From contig CBDDEE010000024.1 in assembly GCA_965226855.1 (NCBI GenBank), positions 124,001 through 188,000 of the forward strand: a DNA stretch of 64,000 bases, in the 5' to 3' direction. A model generated the notes under the pieces. The model saw only the letters and a program-made list of their open reading frames with translations, was not told the origin of the DNA and searched no databases. Both the position numbers and the translations under genes were made by a program. Positions 26,748 to 35,260 of this stretch are shown here, one piece after another. Every line of letters begins with the position of its first letter. The first letter of the stretch is position 1. This stretch comes from JAUXJB01 sp965226855. GTDB lineage: Bacteria; Myxococcota_A; UBA9160; SZUA-336.

Positions 26748-28061
26748 ATGCCCAACGTCGTGTGCGTTGGCGCCCAGTGGGGCGATGAGGGCAAGGGAAA
26801 GGTCGTCGACAGCCTGGCTGCGCGAGCGGACCTGGTGGTCCGCTTCCAGGGCGGCCCCAACGCCGGGCACACACTCGTCGTCGACGGAGAGACCACGGTG
26901 CTCCACCTGATCCCGTCGGGAATTCTGGTTCCGCGCACGCTCAACCTGATCGGTCCCGGCGTGGTCGTCGATCCCGATGTGCTGTTCGCGGAGCTCGACG
27001 GGCTGCGCGCCAAAGGCCTCGCGATCTCCCGGGAGCGCCTGCGCGTCTCCGATCGAGCGCACGTGATCCTCCCGGTGCACACCGCACTGGACAAGGCCCG
27101 CGAGGAGATCCGCTCGACCGCGATCGGCACGACGGGTCGGGGCATCGGACCCGCCTACGAGAGCCGCGTCGCCCGCACGGGTATCCGCGTGCAGGACCTG
27201 CTGGAGCCCGAGACTCTCGCCGAGCGTATTCAGGCAGCGCTCGCGGAGAGGAACTTCCTGCTCGAAAAGCTCTATGGCTGGCCGCCGATCGACGAGGGCG
27301 AGATGGCCGAGCGCGCCTTCGAGTGGGGAGAGAAGCTCGCGCCCTACATCGACGATACCGGCATCACGCTCGACCGCGCGCTACGCGCCGGCAAATCCGC
27401 CCTGCTCGAGGGAGCCCAGGGCACCCTGCTCGATATCGACCACGGGACGTACCCCTACGTCACGTCGTCGACCACGCTCGCGGGAGGCGCCTGCGCGGGT
27501 GCTGGCATCGGTCCGACCCGGCTCGACTACGTGCTCGGCATCACCAAGGCTTACACCACGCGCGTCGGGGGCGGTCCCTTCCCCACGGAAGATACCGGCG
27601 CAGCCGGCCAGCACCTTGGCAGCGTAGGACAGGAGTTCGGCGCAACCACAGGACGCAAGCGACGCTGCGGCTGGCTCGACCTTGTCGTGCTGCGCCACTC
27701 GGTTCGAGTGAACGGGCTCACGGGTCTCGCGCTCGGCAAGCTCGACGTGCTGACCGGCCTGCCCGAGATCAAGGTTTGCCTTTGCTACCGCGCCGATGGC
27801 AAAGAGATCGAGCACTTTCCAGCCAGCGCCAAGCTGCTGGAGCGCTGCGAGCCCGTCTATCGCAGCTTCCCCGGCTGGAGCCAGCCCATCGAAGCTGCGC
27901 GCTGTCTCGAGGATCTACCGCCGGAAGCACGCGACTACATCCACTGGATCGAGGACGCCCTAGAGATCCCAGCTGACCTGATCGGCGTGGGCCCGGATCG
28001 CGACGCCACCATCGAGCGTGCCAACCCATTCGATGTGACCAGCCGATCGCCGGACGTGTAG
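26748..28061 (+). CDS. purA: Adenylosuccinate synthetase
   Basis: Converts IMP and aspartate to adenylosuccinate with GTP. It has 437 residues. The N-terminal GAQWGDEGKGKVVD carries the GTP/IMP-binding residues and is followed by QGGPNAGHT. Further motifs are GTTGRGIGPAYE, EGAQGTLLDIDHGTYPYVTSS and TTGRKRRCGWLD. It is co-transcribed with serA. Confidence 0.96.
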   Translation: MPNVVCVGAQWGDEGKGKVVDSLAARADLVVRFQGGPNAGHTLVVDGETTVLHLIPSGILVPRTLNLIGPGVVVDPDVLFAELDGLRAKGLAISRERLRVSDRAHVILPVHTALDKAREEIRSTAIGTTGRGIGPAYESRVARTGIRVQDLLEPETLAERIQAALAERNFLLEKLYGWPPIDEGEMAERAFEWGEKLAPYIDDTGITLDRALRAGKSALLEGAQGTLLDIDHGTYPYVTSSTTLAGGACAGAGIGPTRLDYVLGITKAYTTRVGGGPFPTEDTGAAGQHLGSVGQEFGATTGRKRRCGWLDLVVLRHSVRVNGLTGLALGKLDVLTGLPEIKVCLCYRADGKEIEHFPASAKLLERCEPVYRSFPGWSQPIEAARCLEDLPPEARDYIHWIEDALEIPADLIGVGPDRDATIERANPFDVTSRSPDV

Positions 28062-28208
28062 ACGGCAAGGGGCGGTCCGTCGGGACGAACTCCGAGGCGC
28101 ACAGCGTCACGCGGAGCGACGAGGGAGGGGTGAGAACCGCGATTTAGCGAATAAATGGCGAAGTTAGAGCCAGTTGCTCGTCGGTTAATCGAGTGACAAG
28201 ATCTGCGC

Positions 28209-28574
28209 GTGGCTCAGCGACCCAGCGCGGCGGAGATCTTCCACGTCACCTCCAAAGAGATGTGGGAGCAGACAGGTCCGACCTACAGCGGCGACACGCT
28301 TCAGTCAGAAGGCTTCATCCACTGTTCCACTGCGGAGCAGGTATTGCCCGTCGCGAACGCCATCTTCAGCGGACGCTCGGATCTTGTCGTGCTGACGATC
28401 TCTGCGGAACGAGTGAACGCCAAGATCCACTACGAGAACCTCGAAGGGGGTGCGGAGCTCTTCCCGCACGTCTACGGGCCACTCAACCGAGCTGCCGTCG
28501 TGTCCGTTGAGCCCCTGGAGGTAGGCGCAGACGGAGCCTTCGTCGCACCCCCTTCGCTCGCACGCCGCGTCTGA
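28209..28574 (+). CDS. DUF952 family protein
   Basis: A 121-residue protein with the DUF952 pattern: IFHVTSKEMWEQ near the N-terminus, LQSEGFIHCSTAEQV near residue 30, then ELFPHVYGPLNRAAVV near residue 82. Some relatives are fused to glutathione-transferase-like or ADP-ribosyltransferase-related domains, but no firm function is known. The start is a GTG; no clear promoter is seen in the preceding 147-bp spacer. Confidence 0.8.
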   Translation: MAQRPSAAEIFHVTSKEMWEQTGPTYSGDTLQSEGFIHCSTAEQVLPVANAIFSGRSDLVVLTISAERVNAKIHYENLEGGAELFPHVYGPLNRAAVVSVEPLEVGADGAFVAPPSLARRV

Positions 28575-28591
28575 GTAGGTACCTTCGGACA

Positions 28592-28666
28592 GCGGCGTTA
28601 GCTCAGTGGTAGAGCAGCGGGCTTTTAACCCGTCGGTCGTGGGTTCGACCCCCACACGCCGCACCA
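28592..28666 (+). tRNA. tRNA-Lys (TTT anticodon)
   Basis: A 75-nt tRNA: acceptor GCGGCGT with ACGCCGC, D-arm TAGCTCAGTGGTAGAGC, anticodon loop CTTTTAA, T-arm GTGGGTTCGACCCCCAC, CCA encoded. It stands alone, 17 bp after the DUF952 gene and 11 bp before an SDR pseudogene. Confidence 0.97.
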
Positions 28667-28677
28667 GAGTCTGAGCC

Positions 28678-29152
28678 ATGTCTCCCAGCGCCCCACCTCC
28701 CTTCGATCTTTCCGGCCACGTAGCGCTCGTCACCGGGGCGAACCACGGCATCGGCGCCGCAACGGGACGTACGCTGGCGGCCTGCGGGGCGCGCGTTGCC
28801 CTCTCGTACCTCCGCCTCGACGACGCGCCGGATCCGGGCATTCCCGAGCTCTATCGCGAGAACCGGGCTTCCGACGCGGAGGACGTGCTCGCAGACATCC
28901 GCGCGGCGAACGGCCAGGCGACTGCCCTCGAGGCGGACCTCACCGATCCGGAGACGCCCGGTCGTCTGCTCGATGCTGCCGAGGCGGAGTTCGGCCATCG
29001 ACATCCTCGTGAATAATGCGACCGGCTGGCTGGCGGACACGTTCACGACGCGGACGAACGACCGCGGGGGTCGCAACCTGGTGCGCTGCGCCGCGGGCAT
29101 CCACGGCCGCTGCACAACTACACGATGTCCGCGGCCACCCACCTCCGCTTAG
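28678..29152 (+). pseudogene. Short-chain dehydrogenase/reductase, frameshifted and truncated
   Basis: The first frame (28678-29016) encodes an SDR N-terminus with the cofactor loop VTGANHGIGAATGRTL and ends prematurely. After a frameshift near 28998 the next frame gives IDILVNNATGWLADTF, the conserved NNA segment of the same family. Beyond that only degraded sequence remains; the catalytic Y-x-x-x-K region is missing. A functional SDR would be about 250 residues, so more than half is lost. Confidence 0.8.
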
Positions 29153-29228
29153 GCCTACGGCCTTCGCTGCGCGCGCCGCGTTCGGGCGCTTGCAGGTTGC
29201 TCCCACGCTCCGCAGGTAAGATGAGAGC

Positions 29229-29687
29229 GTGAAGCGGTGGGGTGAGTTTGCAGTTGAGCGACCCGAGCTGGCCGAGGTGGGGCGCTCGATGATCTATCAG
29301 TTCCGGGTGGGTCTCGGGTATCTGGCGACGGTCCGCAAGGACGGCGGCCCGCGCGTGCATCCCGTGTGCCTGGTCATCGAGAACGAGGGGCTCTACGTCT
29401 TCGTCGGCAACCACTCACCGAAGCTGCACGACCTGCTACGGGACGGGCGCTACGCACTCCATACGTTCCCACTCCCCGACATCGACGACGAGTTCTACGT
29501 GTCCGGCTGCGTGACCCGAGTGGCCGATACGGCGGTACGCAAGCTGGTCTATGAGACGTACACGGCAACGGGCGCCACCACGAGCGACGACACGTTGTTC
29601 GAGCTGCTGCTCGAGCGGGCGCTCCACGCCAAGTACGAGTCGCGCCCGAGCTTCCCGCCGGTGTACACCAGGTGGTCGTCGGCGTAG
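29229..29687 (+). CDS. Pyridoxamine 5'-phosphate oxidase-like FMN-binding protein
   Basis: A 152-residue split-barrel flavin protein. It has the LGYLATVRKDGGPRVHPVC core that lines the FMN site, then YVFVGNHSPKLHDLLRDGRYALHTFP, typical of the PNPOx-like superfamily. Many members are F420 or FMN reductases or haem-degradation-like proteins rather than vitamin B6 enzymes. The start is GTG. It faces the LLM gene convergently. Confidence 0.8.
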   Translation: MKRWGEFAVERPELAEVGRSMIYQFRVGLGYLATVRKDGGPRVHPVCLVIENEGLYVFVGNHSPKLHDLLRDGRYALHTFPLPDIDDEFYVSGCVTRVADTAVRKLVYETYTATGATTSDDTLFELLLERALHAKYESRPSFPPVYTRWSSA

Positions 29688-29710
29688 CTGCAAGCGCAAG
29701 CGGTCTCCGC

Positions 29711-30793
29711 TCAGTAGCGCTCGATCACCTGCTCGGCGAAGTCCTTGAAGACCTTGCGCGCGCTGGCCATGGGCGGCAGCAGCGCGATCTCGCTCAGGCC
29801 CGCGTTCTCCGCCTGGTGCAGCGTGTGGACGATCTCGTCCGGCTCGCCGACCAGCCCCCCAGAGGCGCGAATGGTGTTGGCGGTCACGAAGCGGCGCTCC
29901 GCCGGCACCAGGTAGGTGCAGTGGCCCTCGTGAATCTGCAGGTAGCGCTTGTGCTCTGGCGTATCCATCTTGGTCACGTAGTCCAGGTACTGCTCCCACT
30001 CGGAGGCGCACGCCTCTGGCACGAACGCGGCGCTTCCGGAAAGACGGCTGAGCTCGTACCAGAAGTGGAGTGAGGCGCTGACCATCGATCCGACCTCGTC
30101 GATCACCCGCTCCGAGCTCGAGCTCTCGCCGGGCTCCAGCACGCACGAGAAGCTGAGCGCCGCAGTGTGGTAGTTCGGCGTGAGCTCGCGGCCTCCGCGC
30201 GCCGCGCCCTCCTGAATCAGATCCATGCAGCCGCGGAGCCGCTCCGGTGGCTCGCCGCCCGCGGACACTCGCCCGTCGCCGAACTCTCCCGCTACGCGCA
30301 GCGCGAGCGGACCGTTCGCCGCGACGTAGATCGGGATCTCGTGCTCCACGTCGATAAAGCCGAGCTCGCGGTGCAGAAAGCGGATCTCCCGCGTCTCGCC
30401 CGCTTGTGTGTACTCGACCTCCTCGCCGCGCAGGAGTCCGCGGACAACGCGCAGGTACTCGCGGAACTCGCGCGGCTTGACGGGATCAAAGCCCATCACG
30501 CGAACTGCCGTGTGCCCGGTCCCGATGCCGAGAAACACGCGGCCCGGAGCGAGCCGGTTGATGGACGCGATCGAGTGGGCCGTGACGGGGGCAGGGCGTG
30601 TTCCTGCAATGGCGACCCCCGTCCCCAGGCGCAGTGTTGACGTGTGCTGGGCTGCGAGCGCGAGCACGGCGTAGCAGTCCGACCAGATCATCTGGGAGTC
30701 GGGCACCCAGCCGCTGTCGTAGCCCAGGCTCTCCACGTAGGGCAGGAGCTGCCAGTCGTCGATCTTGGTCGCCACCATCGCGCCGAACTTCAT
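29711..30793 (-). CDS. LLM-class flavin-dependent oxidoreductase
   Basis: A 360-residue luciferase-like TIM-barrel protein using FMN or F420. It begins MKFGAMVATKIDDWQ, then has the strand motif LGYDSGWVPDSQM, RLGTGVAIAGTRPAPVTAHS near residue 57, and RVFLGIGTGHTAVRVMGFDPVKPREFREYL near residue 85, all typical of F420-dependent LLM enzymes. It probably shares a transcript with the phosphotriesterase-like gene 31 bp upstream. The substrate is unknown; the cofactor assignment is inference. Confidence 0.85.
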   Translation of the reverse strand: MKFGAMVATKIDDWQLLPYVESLGYDSGWVPDSQMIWSDCYAVLALAAQHTSTLRLGTGVAIAGTRPAPVTAHSIASINRLAPGRVFLGIGTGHTAVRVMGFDPVKPREFREYLRVVRGLLRGEEVEYTQAGETREIRFLHRELGFIDVEHEIPIYVAANGPLALRVAGEFGDGRVSAGGEPPERLRGCMDLIQEGAARGGRELTPNYHTAALSFSCVLEPGESSSSERVIDEVGSMVSASLHFWYELSRLSGSAAFVPEACASEWEQYLDYVTKMDTPEHKRYLQIHEGHCTYLVPAERRFVTANTIRASGGLVGEPDEIVHTLHQAENAGLSEIALLPPMASARKVFKDFAEQVIERY

Positions 30794-30824
30794 AAGCTGT
30801 CCTCCTCTGCTCGGAAGTGTGGGG

Positions 30825-31784
30825 TCAGTACGAGCCCTGCGTCGCGAAAACGCTGCGCGGGTTGTCCACCGTGAGTCGGCGCAGATCCTCCTCCCTCGTC
30901 CCGGCCTTGCGCAGGGCGGGAATCACATCGTCCGGGATGTGCCGGAAGTTCCAGTTCGGCAGCTGCACCCGCATGCCGCCGTCGAGCACGTCCTTGGGCA
31001 TGAAGTCCAGGTGGCAGCAGGCGTCGTGCGACAGGACCATCCGAGCGGCCCAGCCGTGATCGCAGAGCGAGGCGATCGTCGCGATTCGCCGGTCCGTGGA
31101 GAGGACCGTGTCGATCCCGAAGCGGTCCATGCCGATGAAGCTCCCACGGCGCAGGATCGACTCCAGGTAGTCCAGGTCGTCGCTGTCCCCGCAGTACCCG
31201 ATCACCACCCTGGACAGGTCTACGCCCTCGTCCTCGAAGACGTCCTGCTGGGCGAGACCGACCCGGACTGCGACATCGGTGTGTGTCGAGATCGGGACGC
31301 CCGTCGCTCGATGCAGGCGGGCGGCGACGCGGAGCAGCTTGTCGTTGTTCTCGGTCACCCCGTCGTGATCGGTCGCGCACTTGATGATCCCGGCCTTGCT
31401 GTCCGTGCCCTGAATCCCCTTCTCGATATCGTCGATCAGGAACTCGACCAGGCGGTCGACCTCCCAGCCGACCATCCAGGGCTCCTGGTGGTAGTAGAGC
31501 CCCGTCGCGGCGATGATCTGCAGCTCGGCCCGCTCAGCCACCTCGCGGATCACGTGGATGTCGCGGCCCAGATTGATCGGGGTCAGATCGACCATGGTCT
31601 TGACGCCTCGCTCGGCGGCGGCCCGGGCCTCCTCCGTCGCGAAGCGCACTACCTCGTCCACGTCGACCCAGCGCGCAAAAGCCTGCCGCATGGCGCTGTT
31701 GGCCACGAGGATGTGCTCGTGCATGAGGGTGAAGCCCAGCTCATCCGTGTCTATGGGACCGAGAACTCCCTCGACTGTCGGCAT
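30825..31784 (-). CDS. Phosphotriesterase-family metal hydrolase with a substituted metal ligand
   Basis: An amidohydrolase-superfamily TIM barrel (319 residues) resembling Php/phosphotriesterase. Expected metal ligands are H22 and H24 (MHEHI), the carbamylated lysine K135 (IIKCATD), H168 (STHTD) and D254 (LSHD). The position where family members normally have the fifth histidine is Tyr197 (VIGYCGD, codon TAC). That may alter metal binding or substrate choice. Related enzymes act as lactonases or carboxylic-ester hydrolases, so hydrolysis of a lactone in the neighbouring pathway is possible. It is oriented with the LLM gene and diverges from the acyl-CoA dehydrogenases. Confidence 0.85.
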   Translation of the reverse strand: MPTVEGVLGPIDTDELGFTLMHEHILVANSAMRQAFARWVDVDEVVRFATEEARAAAERGVKTMVDLTPINLGRDIHVIREVAERAELQIIAATGLYYHQEPWMVGWEVDRLVEFLIDDIEKGIQGTDSKAGIIKCATDHDGVTENNDKLLRVAARLHRATGVPISTHTDVAVRVGLAQQDVFEDEGVDLSRVVIGYCGDSDDLDYLESILRRGSFIGMDRFGIDTVLSTDRRIATIASLCDHGWAARMVLSHDACCHLDFMPKDVLDGGMRVQLPNWNFRHIPDDVIPALRKAGTREEDLRRLTVDNPRSVFATQGSY

Positions 31785-31931
31785 CTTCTACCTCCGCCGT
31801 CATTGTAGAACGATCGGGTTTCGCCGGGGGAACGCCTCGGCGGGCTGCTGGCAACGGGCTTCCCGGCCGGTATAGACTTCCAGCCAGGAACCCCACCCTC
31901 CACCCGGCAATTCGGCCGAGAGAGGACGCCC

Positions 31932-33140
31932 GTGGAGCTGACCTACGGCAAGGAATACGAGCGCTTTCGCGCCAAGGTGCGCGAGTTTCTCGACGAGCAC
32001 AAGGACAGCGCCCCTAGACGCCAGGCACGCATGGGGGGGGGTCGACCGGGCCCGGAGCAGAGGGCGTGGCAGAAGCTGCTGATCGAGCGCGGCTATCACG
32101 CCAGGACGGTTCCCTCGGCATACGGCGGCCACGGGGGCGAGCCCGACCCGCTCAAGACCATCATCCAGGACGAGGAGTTCTCGAAGGCCGGCGTCCAGGC
32201 TGGCTACGGAGGAATGGGCGTCACCTATCTCACGCCGACCTTGCTCGAGCACGGCACGGAGGAGCAGCGGCTGCGTTTCATCCCCCCTGCCCTCACGGGT
32301 GAGGAGTCGTGGTGTCAGGGCTACTCCGAGCCGGGCTCGGGAAGCGACCTGGCCAGCCTGCAGACCTCGGCCGTGGAGGATGGCGACGACTTCCTGATCA
32401 ACGGCCAGAAGATCTGGACGAGCGGGGCGCAGATTGCCGATTGGATCTTCGTCCTCGTCCGCACCGAGCCCAATGAGTCGAAGCACGGTGGCATCAGCTA
32501 CATCCTGCTCTCGATGGACACGCCGGGGATCGAGGTGAGCCCGCTGCGCACCATGACCGGCGCGGCCGAGTTCAACCAGGTCTTCTTCACCGACGTGCGC
32601 GTGCCCAGGTCCAACGTGGTAGGTGCCCGCGGCGAGGGCTGGAAGATCGCGAACACCACGCTCAAGCACGAGCGGAACTCGCTCGGCAGCGCGACGCAGA
32701 CGGAATCCCTCCTCCGCTCGCTGATCGAACTCATGCGGAAGGAGTCCCGCAACGAGGTGCGGGCCATCGACAGCCCCGTGTTCCGCGACCGCCTGCTCCG
32801 CCTGCAGGCCCGCGCGCTGACGATGAAGTACCACTCCATGCGGCTCCTGACCTGCACGCTGCGCGAGGAAGCACCAGGCGTCGCCGGTCTGGTCGTCAAG
32901 CTGCAGGGCTGCCAGCTCAACCACGACATCGCGGCCCTGGCCCTGGACGTCATGGGAGAGCTCGGCGCGCTCTACAACAGATCCAAGTACGAGCGTGCCG
33001 CAGGGATCTGGCAGTTTCAGTACATGTTCACCGTCGGATTGATCATCGGTGGCGGTACCGAGCAGATCCAGAAGAACATCATCTCCGAACGCGGCCTCGG
33101 GATGCCCCGCGAGCCGAAGGTCGGCGCGGGGAAGCACTGA
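31932..33140 (+). CDS. Acyl-CoA dehydrogenase, first subunit of a coupled pair
   Basis: A 402-residue FAD acyl-CoA dehydrogenase. It has WCQGYSEPGSGSDLASLQT (the FAD/substrate signature) near residue 130, INGQKIWTSGAQIADW, then a helical C-terminal domain. Where MCAD-type enzymes carry the catalytic Glu in Y-E-G-T, this protein has GGGTEQIQ. It resembles the larger subunits of FadE26/27-type heteromeric dehydrogenases. The GTG start is 147 bp from the divergent phosphotriesterase gene. A 9-G run at 32033-32041 lies inside the coding sequence. The stop overlaps the next ATG (TGATG). Confidence 0.88.
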   Translation: MELTYGKEYERFRAKVREFLDEHKDSAPRRQARMGGGRPGPEQRAWQKLLIERGYHARTVPSAYGGHGGEPDPLKTIIQDEEFSKAGVQAGYGGMGVTYLTPTLLEHGTEEQRLRFIPPALTGEESWCQGYSEPGSGSDLASLQTSAVEDGDDFLINGQKIWTSGAQIADWIFVLVRTEPNESKHGGISYILLSMDTPGIEVSPLRTMTGAAEFNQVFFTDVRVPRSNVVGARGEGWKIANTTLKHERNSLGSATQTESLLRSLIELMRKESRNEVRAIDSPVFRDRLLRLQARALTMKYHSMRLLTCTLREEAPGVAGLVVKLQGCQLNHDIAALALDVMGELGALYNRSKYERAAGIWQFQYMFTVGLIIGGGTEQIQKNIISERGLGMPREPKVGAGKH

Positions 33141-34234
33141 TGGACTTCGGGCTCTCCGACGAGCAGCGCCTGCTCGAGTCGACATTCGACGGATATCTCG
33201 ATGAGAACGTCCCCGTCTCGCGCGTGCGCGAGCTCATGGTGGCGGACGCGAATGAGATCGCCGCGCTCTGGTCCGAGCTCGCGAAGCTCGGCGCTGCGGG
33301 GGTGCTCATCCCGGAGGAACACGGGGGCAGCGGGCTGACCTTTCTCGACGCCGCGCTGATCGCGCAGGTGATGGGCCGACGGGTCACACCCGCGCCCTTC
33401 CTCGGTAGCGCGGTGATGGCGCCCATCGCACTACTCGAAGCAGGCACACCAGAGACGCAGCGGGAGTTTCTGCCGCGAATCGCGACCGGCGACGTCCGCG
33501 TGGGTGTCGCCACAACGGAGGTCTTCTCCCGCCGCGAAGGTGCGGAGGTGCGGCTAGACAACGGCCGGCTGCAGGGCAAAGCGCTGATGGCGATCGACCT
33601 GCCCGGCGCGGACCTGATCCTGGTGAGCACGGCGAGCGCTGATCTCGCGCTGGTGCGGACCGACGCTGGCGGAGTCTCGGTCGAGGGCCTGACGACCATC
33701 GACGGGACCCGCCGCCTCGCCGAGATCGTTTTCGACGGCGTCTCCCCCGACGTGCTGCTCGGCGAGCCCGGGCAAGCCGGTCCGGCGATCGAGCGGATGC
33801 TCGACGCGGGTCGCGTGGTCCTCGCGGGCGACATGGTCGGTGCCTGCGAGGCGATGCTGAACCAGGCGGTCGAGTACTCGCTGCAGCGCACACAGTTCGG
33901 GCGTGTGATCGGGTCGTTCCAGGCGGTCAAGCACATGTGTGCGGAGATGACCGCGGAGCTCGAGCCGGCTCGCTCGCTGTTCTGGTACGCGGCGCACTCG
34001 CTGGGCGAGATGCCGGACGATGCGCGCTTCGCGATCGCACACTGCAAGGCGCACCTTTCGGAGATCTCGTCGTTCATTGCGACGACCTCGACTAAGGTGC
34101 ACGGGGGAATCGGATTCACTGACGAGCAGAACCTGCACCTGTGGTTCAAGCGAATTGGCCTCGATCGCCAGCTGCTGGGAGGCCCCGAGGTCCTGCGGCA
34201 GCTGGCGGCCGAGCTGCAGGGCTGGGCAGCCTAG
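33140..34234 (+). CDS. Acyl-CoA dehydrogenase, second subunit of a coupled pair
   Basis: A 364-residue acyl-CoA dehydrogenase. It begins MDFGLSDEQRLLESTF, has IPEEHGGSGLTFLDAALI near residue 55 and the C-terminal family signature RTQFGRVIGSFQAVKHM near residue 252, then KVHGGIGFTDEQNLHLWFKR. The canonical EPGSGSD segment in the middle domain is replaced by less conserved sequence, and the Y-E-G-T position reads LGGPE. Its overlap with the first dehydrogenase and their complementary differences suggest an obligate alpha2beta2 enzyme, as for steroid side-chain dehydrogenases. The substrate is unknown. Confidence 0.88.
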   Translation: MDFGLSDEQRLLESTFDGYLDENVPVSRVRELMVADANEIAALWSELAKLGAAGVLIPEEHGGSGLTFLDAALIAQVMGRRVTPAPFLGSAVMAPIALLEAGTPETQREFLPRIATGDVRVGVATTEVFSRREGAEVRLDNGRLQGKALMAIDLPGADLILVSTASADLALVRTDAGGVSVEGLTTIDGTRRLAEIVFDGVSPDVLLGEPGQAGPAIERMLDAGRVVLAGDMVGACEAMLNQAVEYSLQRTQFGRVIGSFQAVKHMCAEMTAELEPARSLFWYAAHSLGEMPDDARFAIAHCKAHLSEISSFIATTSTKVHGGIGFTDEQNLHLWFKRIGLDRQLLGGPEVLRQLAAELQGWAA

Positions 34235-34282
34235 CGGAGCCCAGCGTGCGGGTTGAGCTGATCTGAGCGCGAGAGGGTAGAA

Positions 34283-35260
34283 ATGGATATTCCAGAGAAA
34301 AAGCTGATAGAGATGTACGAGCGGATGGTGCTGATCCGCGAGTTCGAAGAGAAGACAGGCGACCTGCACCGCGAGAACCGCTTGCCCGGGCTCGTCCACC
34401 TGTACGTGGGCGAGGAGGCGGTCGCGGTCGGCGTCTGCGCGAACCTGACGAACAGCGACTACATCACCTCGACCCACCGCGGGCACGGGCACGTGCTCGC
34501 GAAGGGCGGTGATCCCAAGCGCATGTTCGCAGAGCTCTTCGCGAAGTCCACGGGCTACTGCAAGGGGAAGGGTGGCTCCATGCACATCGCCGATCTCGAC
34601 ATCGGCATGCTCGGTGCCAACGGCATCGTCGGCGGGGGCGCACCGATCGCGCTCGGCGCCGCCTTTGCCGCGAAGTACCGCAAGGACGGCAACGTGGCGG
34701 TCTGCTTCTTCGGCGACGGAGCCTCGAACGAGGGGGCCTTCCACGAGGCCGCGAACATGGCCTCGCTCTTCCGGGTCCCGCTAGTCTTTGTCGCGGAGAA
34801 TAACCTGTACGGCGAGCTCACCGCGCAAAAGGATCACCAGGCCATCGAAGACATCGTCGACCGCGCGCCGGGCTACGCAATGCCCGGGGTCATCGTCGAT
34901 GGGATGGACGTCGTCGCCGTGTACGAGACGACCTCCGAGGCCGTCGCGCGCGCCCGGCGCGGCGAAGGTCCGACCCTGATCGAGTGCAAGACCTACCGCT
35001 ACTACGAGCACAGCGGCGTGCGTCTTGGCATGGAGGCGGGGCGATCCGAAGAAGAAGAGAAGGTGTGGCGGGCCCGCGACCCGATCCCTCAGCTGCGCGC
35101 GCAACTCGTGGAGCAGGGCGTGCTCAGCGAAGAGGATGCTGACGCCATCGTTGCCAGAACCAAGGCCGAGATGGACGAGGCGGTCCGCTTCGCGGAGGAG
35201 AGTCCGGACCCGGACCCGAGCACCCTGCTCGAAGACGTCTACACAGAGGCGACGCTCTGA
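34283..35260 (+). CDS. acoA: TPP-dependent dehydrogenase E1 alpha subunit (acetoin dehydrogenase type)
   Basis: The alpha subunit of a 2-oxo-acid or acetoin dehydrogenase E1. It has 325 residues. Motifs: MVLIREFEEK at the N-terminus, HLYVGEEAVAVGVC, TSTHRGHGHVLAKGGD, GYCKGKGGSMHIAD, and the ThDP-binding GDGASNEGAFHEAANMAS followed by ENN near residue 173. The overlap with acoB (TGATG) and the presence of acoX favour the acetoin-type complex over pyruvate dehydrogenase. The gene starts 48 bp after the acyl-CoA dehydrogenases and probably shares their transcript. Confidence 0.9.
   Translation: MDIPEKKLIEMYERMVLIREFEEKTGDLHRENRLPGLVHLYVGEEAVAVGVCANLTNSDYITSTHRGHGHVLAKGGDPKRMFAELFAKSTGYCKGKGGSMHIADLDIGMLGANGIVGGGAPIALGAAFAAKYRKDGNVAVCFFGDGASNEGAFHEAANMASLFRVPLVFVAENNLYGELTAQKDHQAIEDIVDRAPGYAMPGVIVDGMDVVAVYETTSEAVARARRGEGPTLIECKTYRYYEHSGVRLGMEAGRSEEEEKVWRARDPIPQLRAQLVEQGVLSEEDADAIVARTKAEMDEAVRFAEESPDPDPSTLLEDVYTEATL

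Noticed and set aside
28592..28666. tRNA-Lys as an attachment site for an integrated element
   Set aside because: I found no repeat of its 3' end and no integrase gene in the window, so only a weak hint remains.
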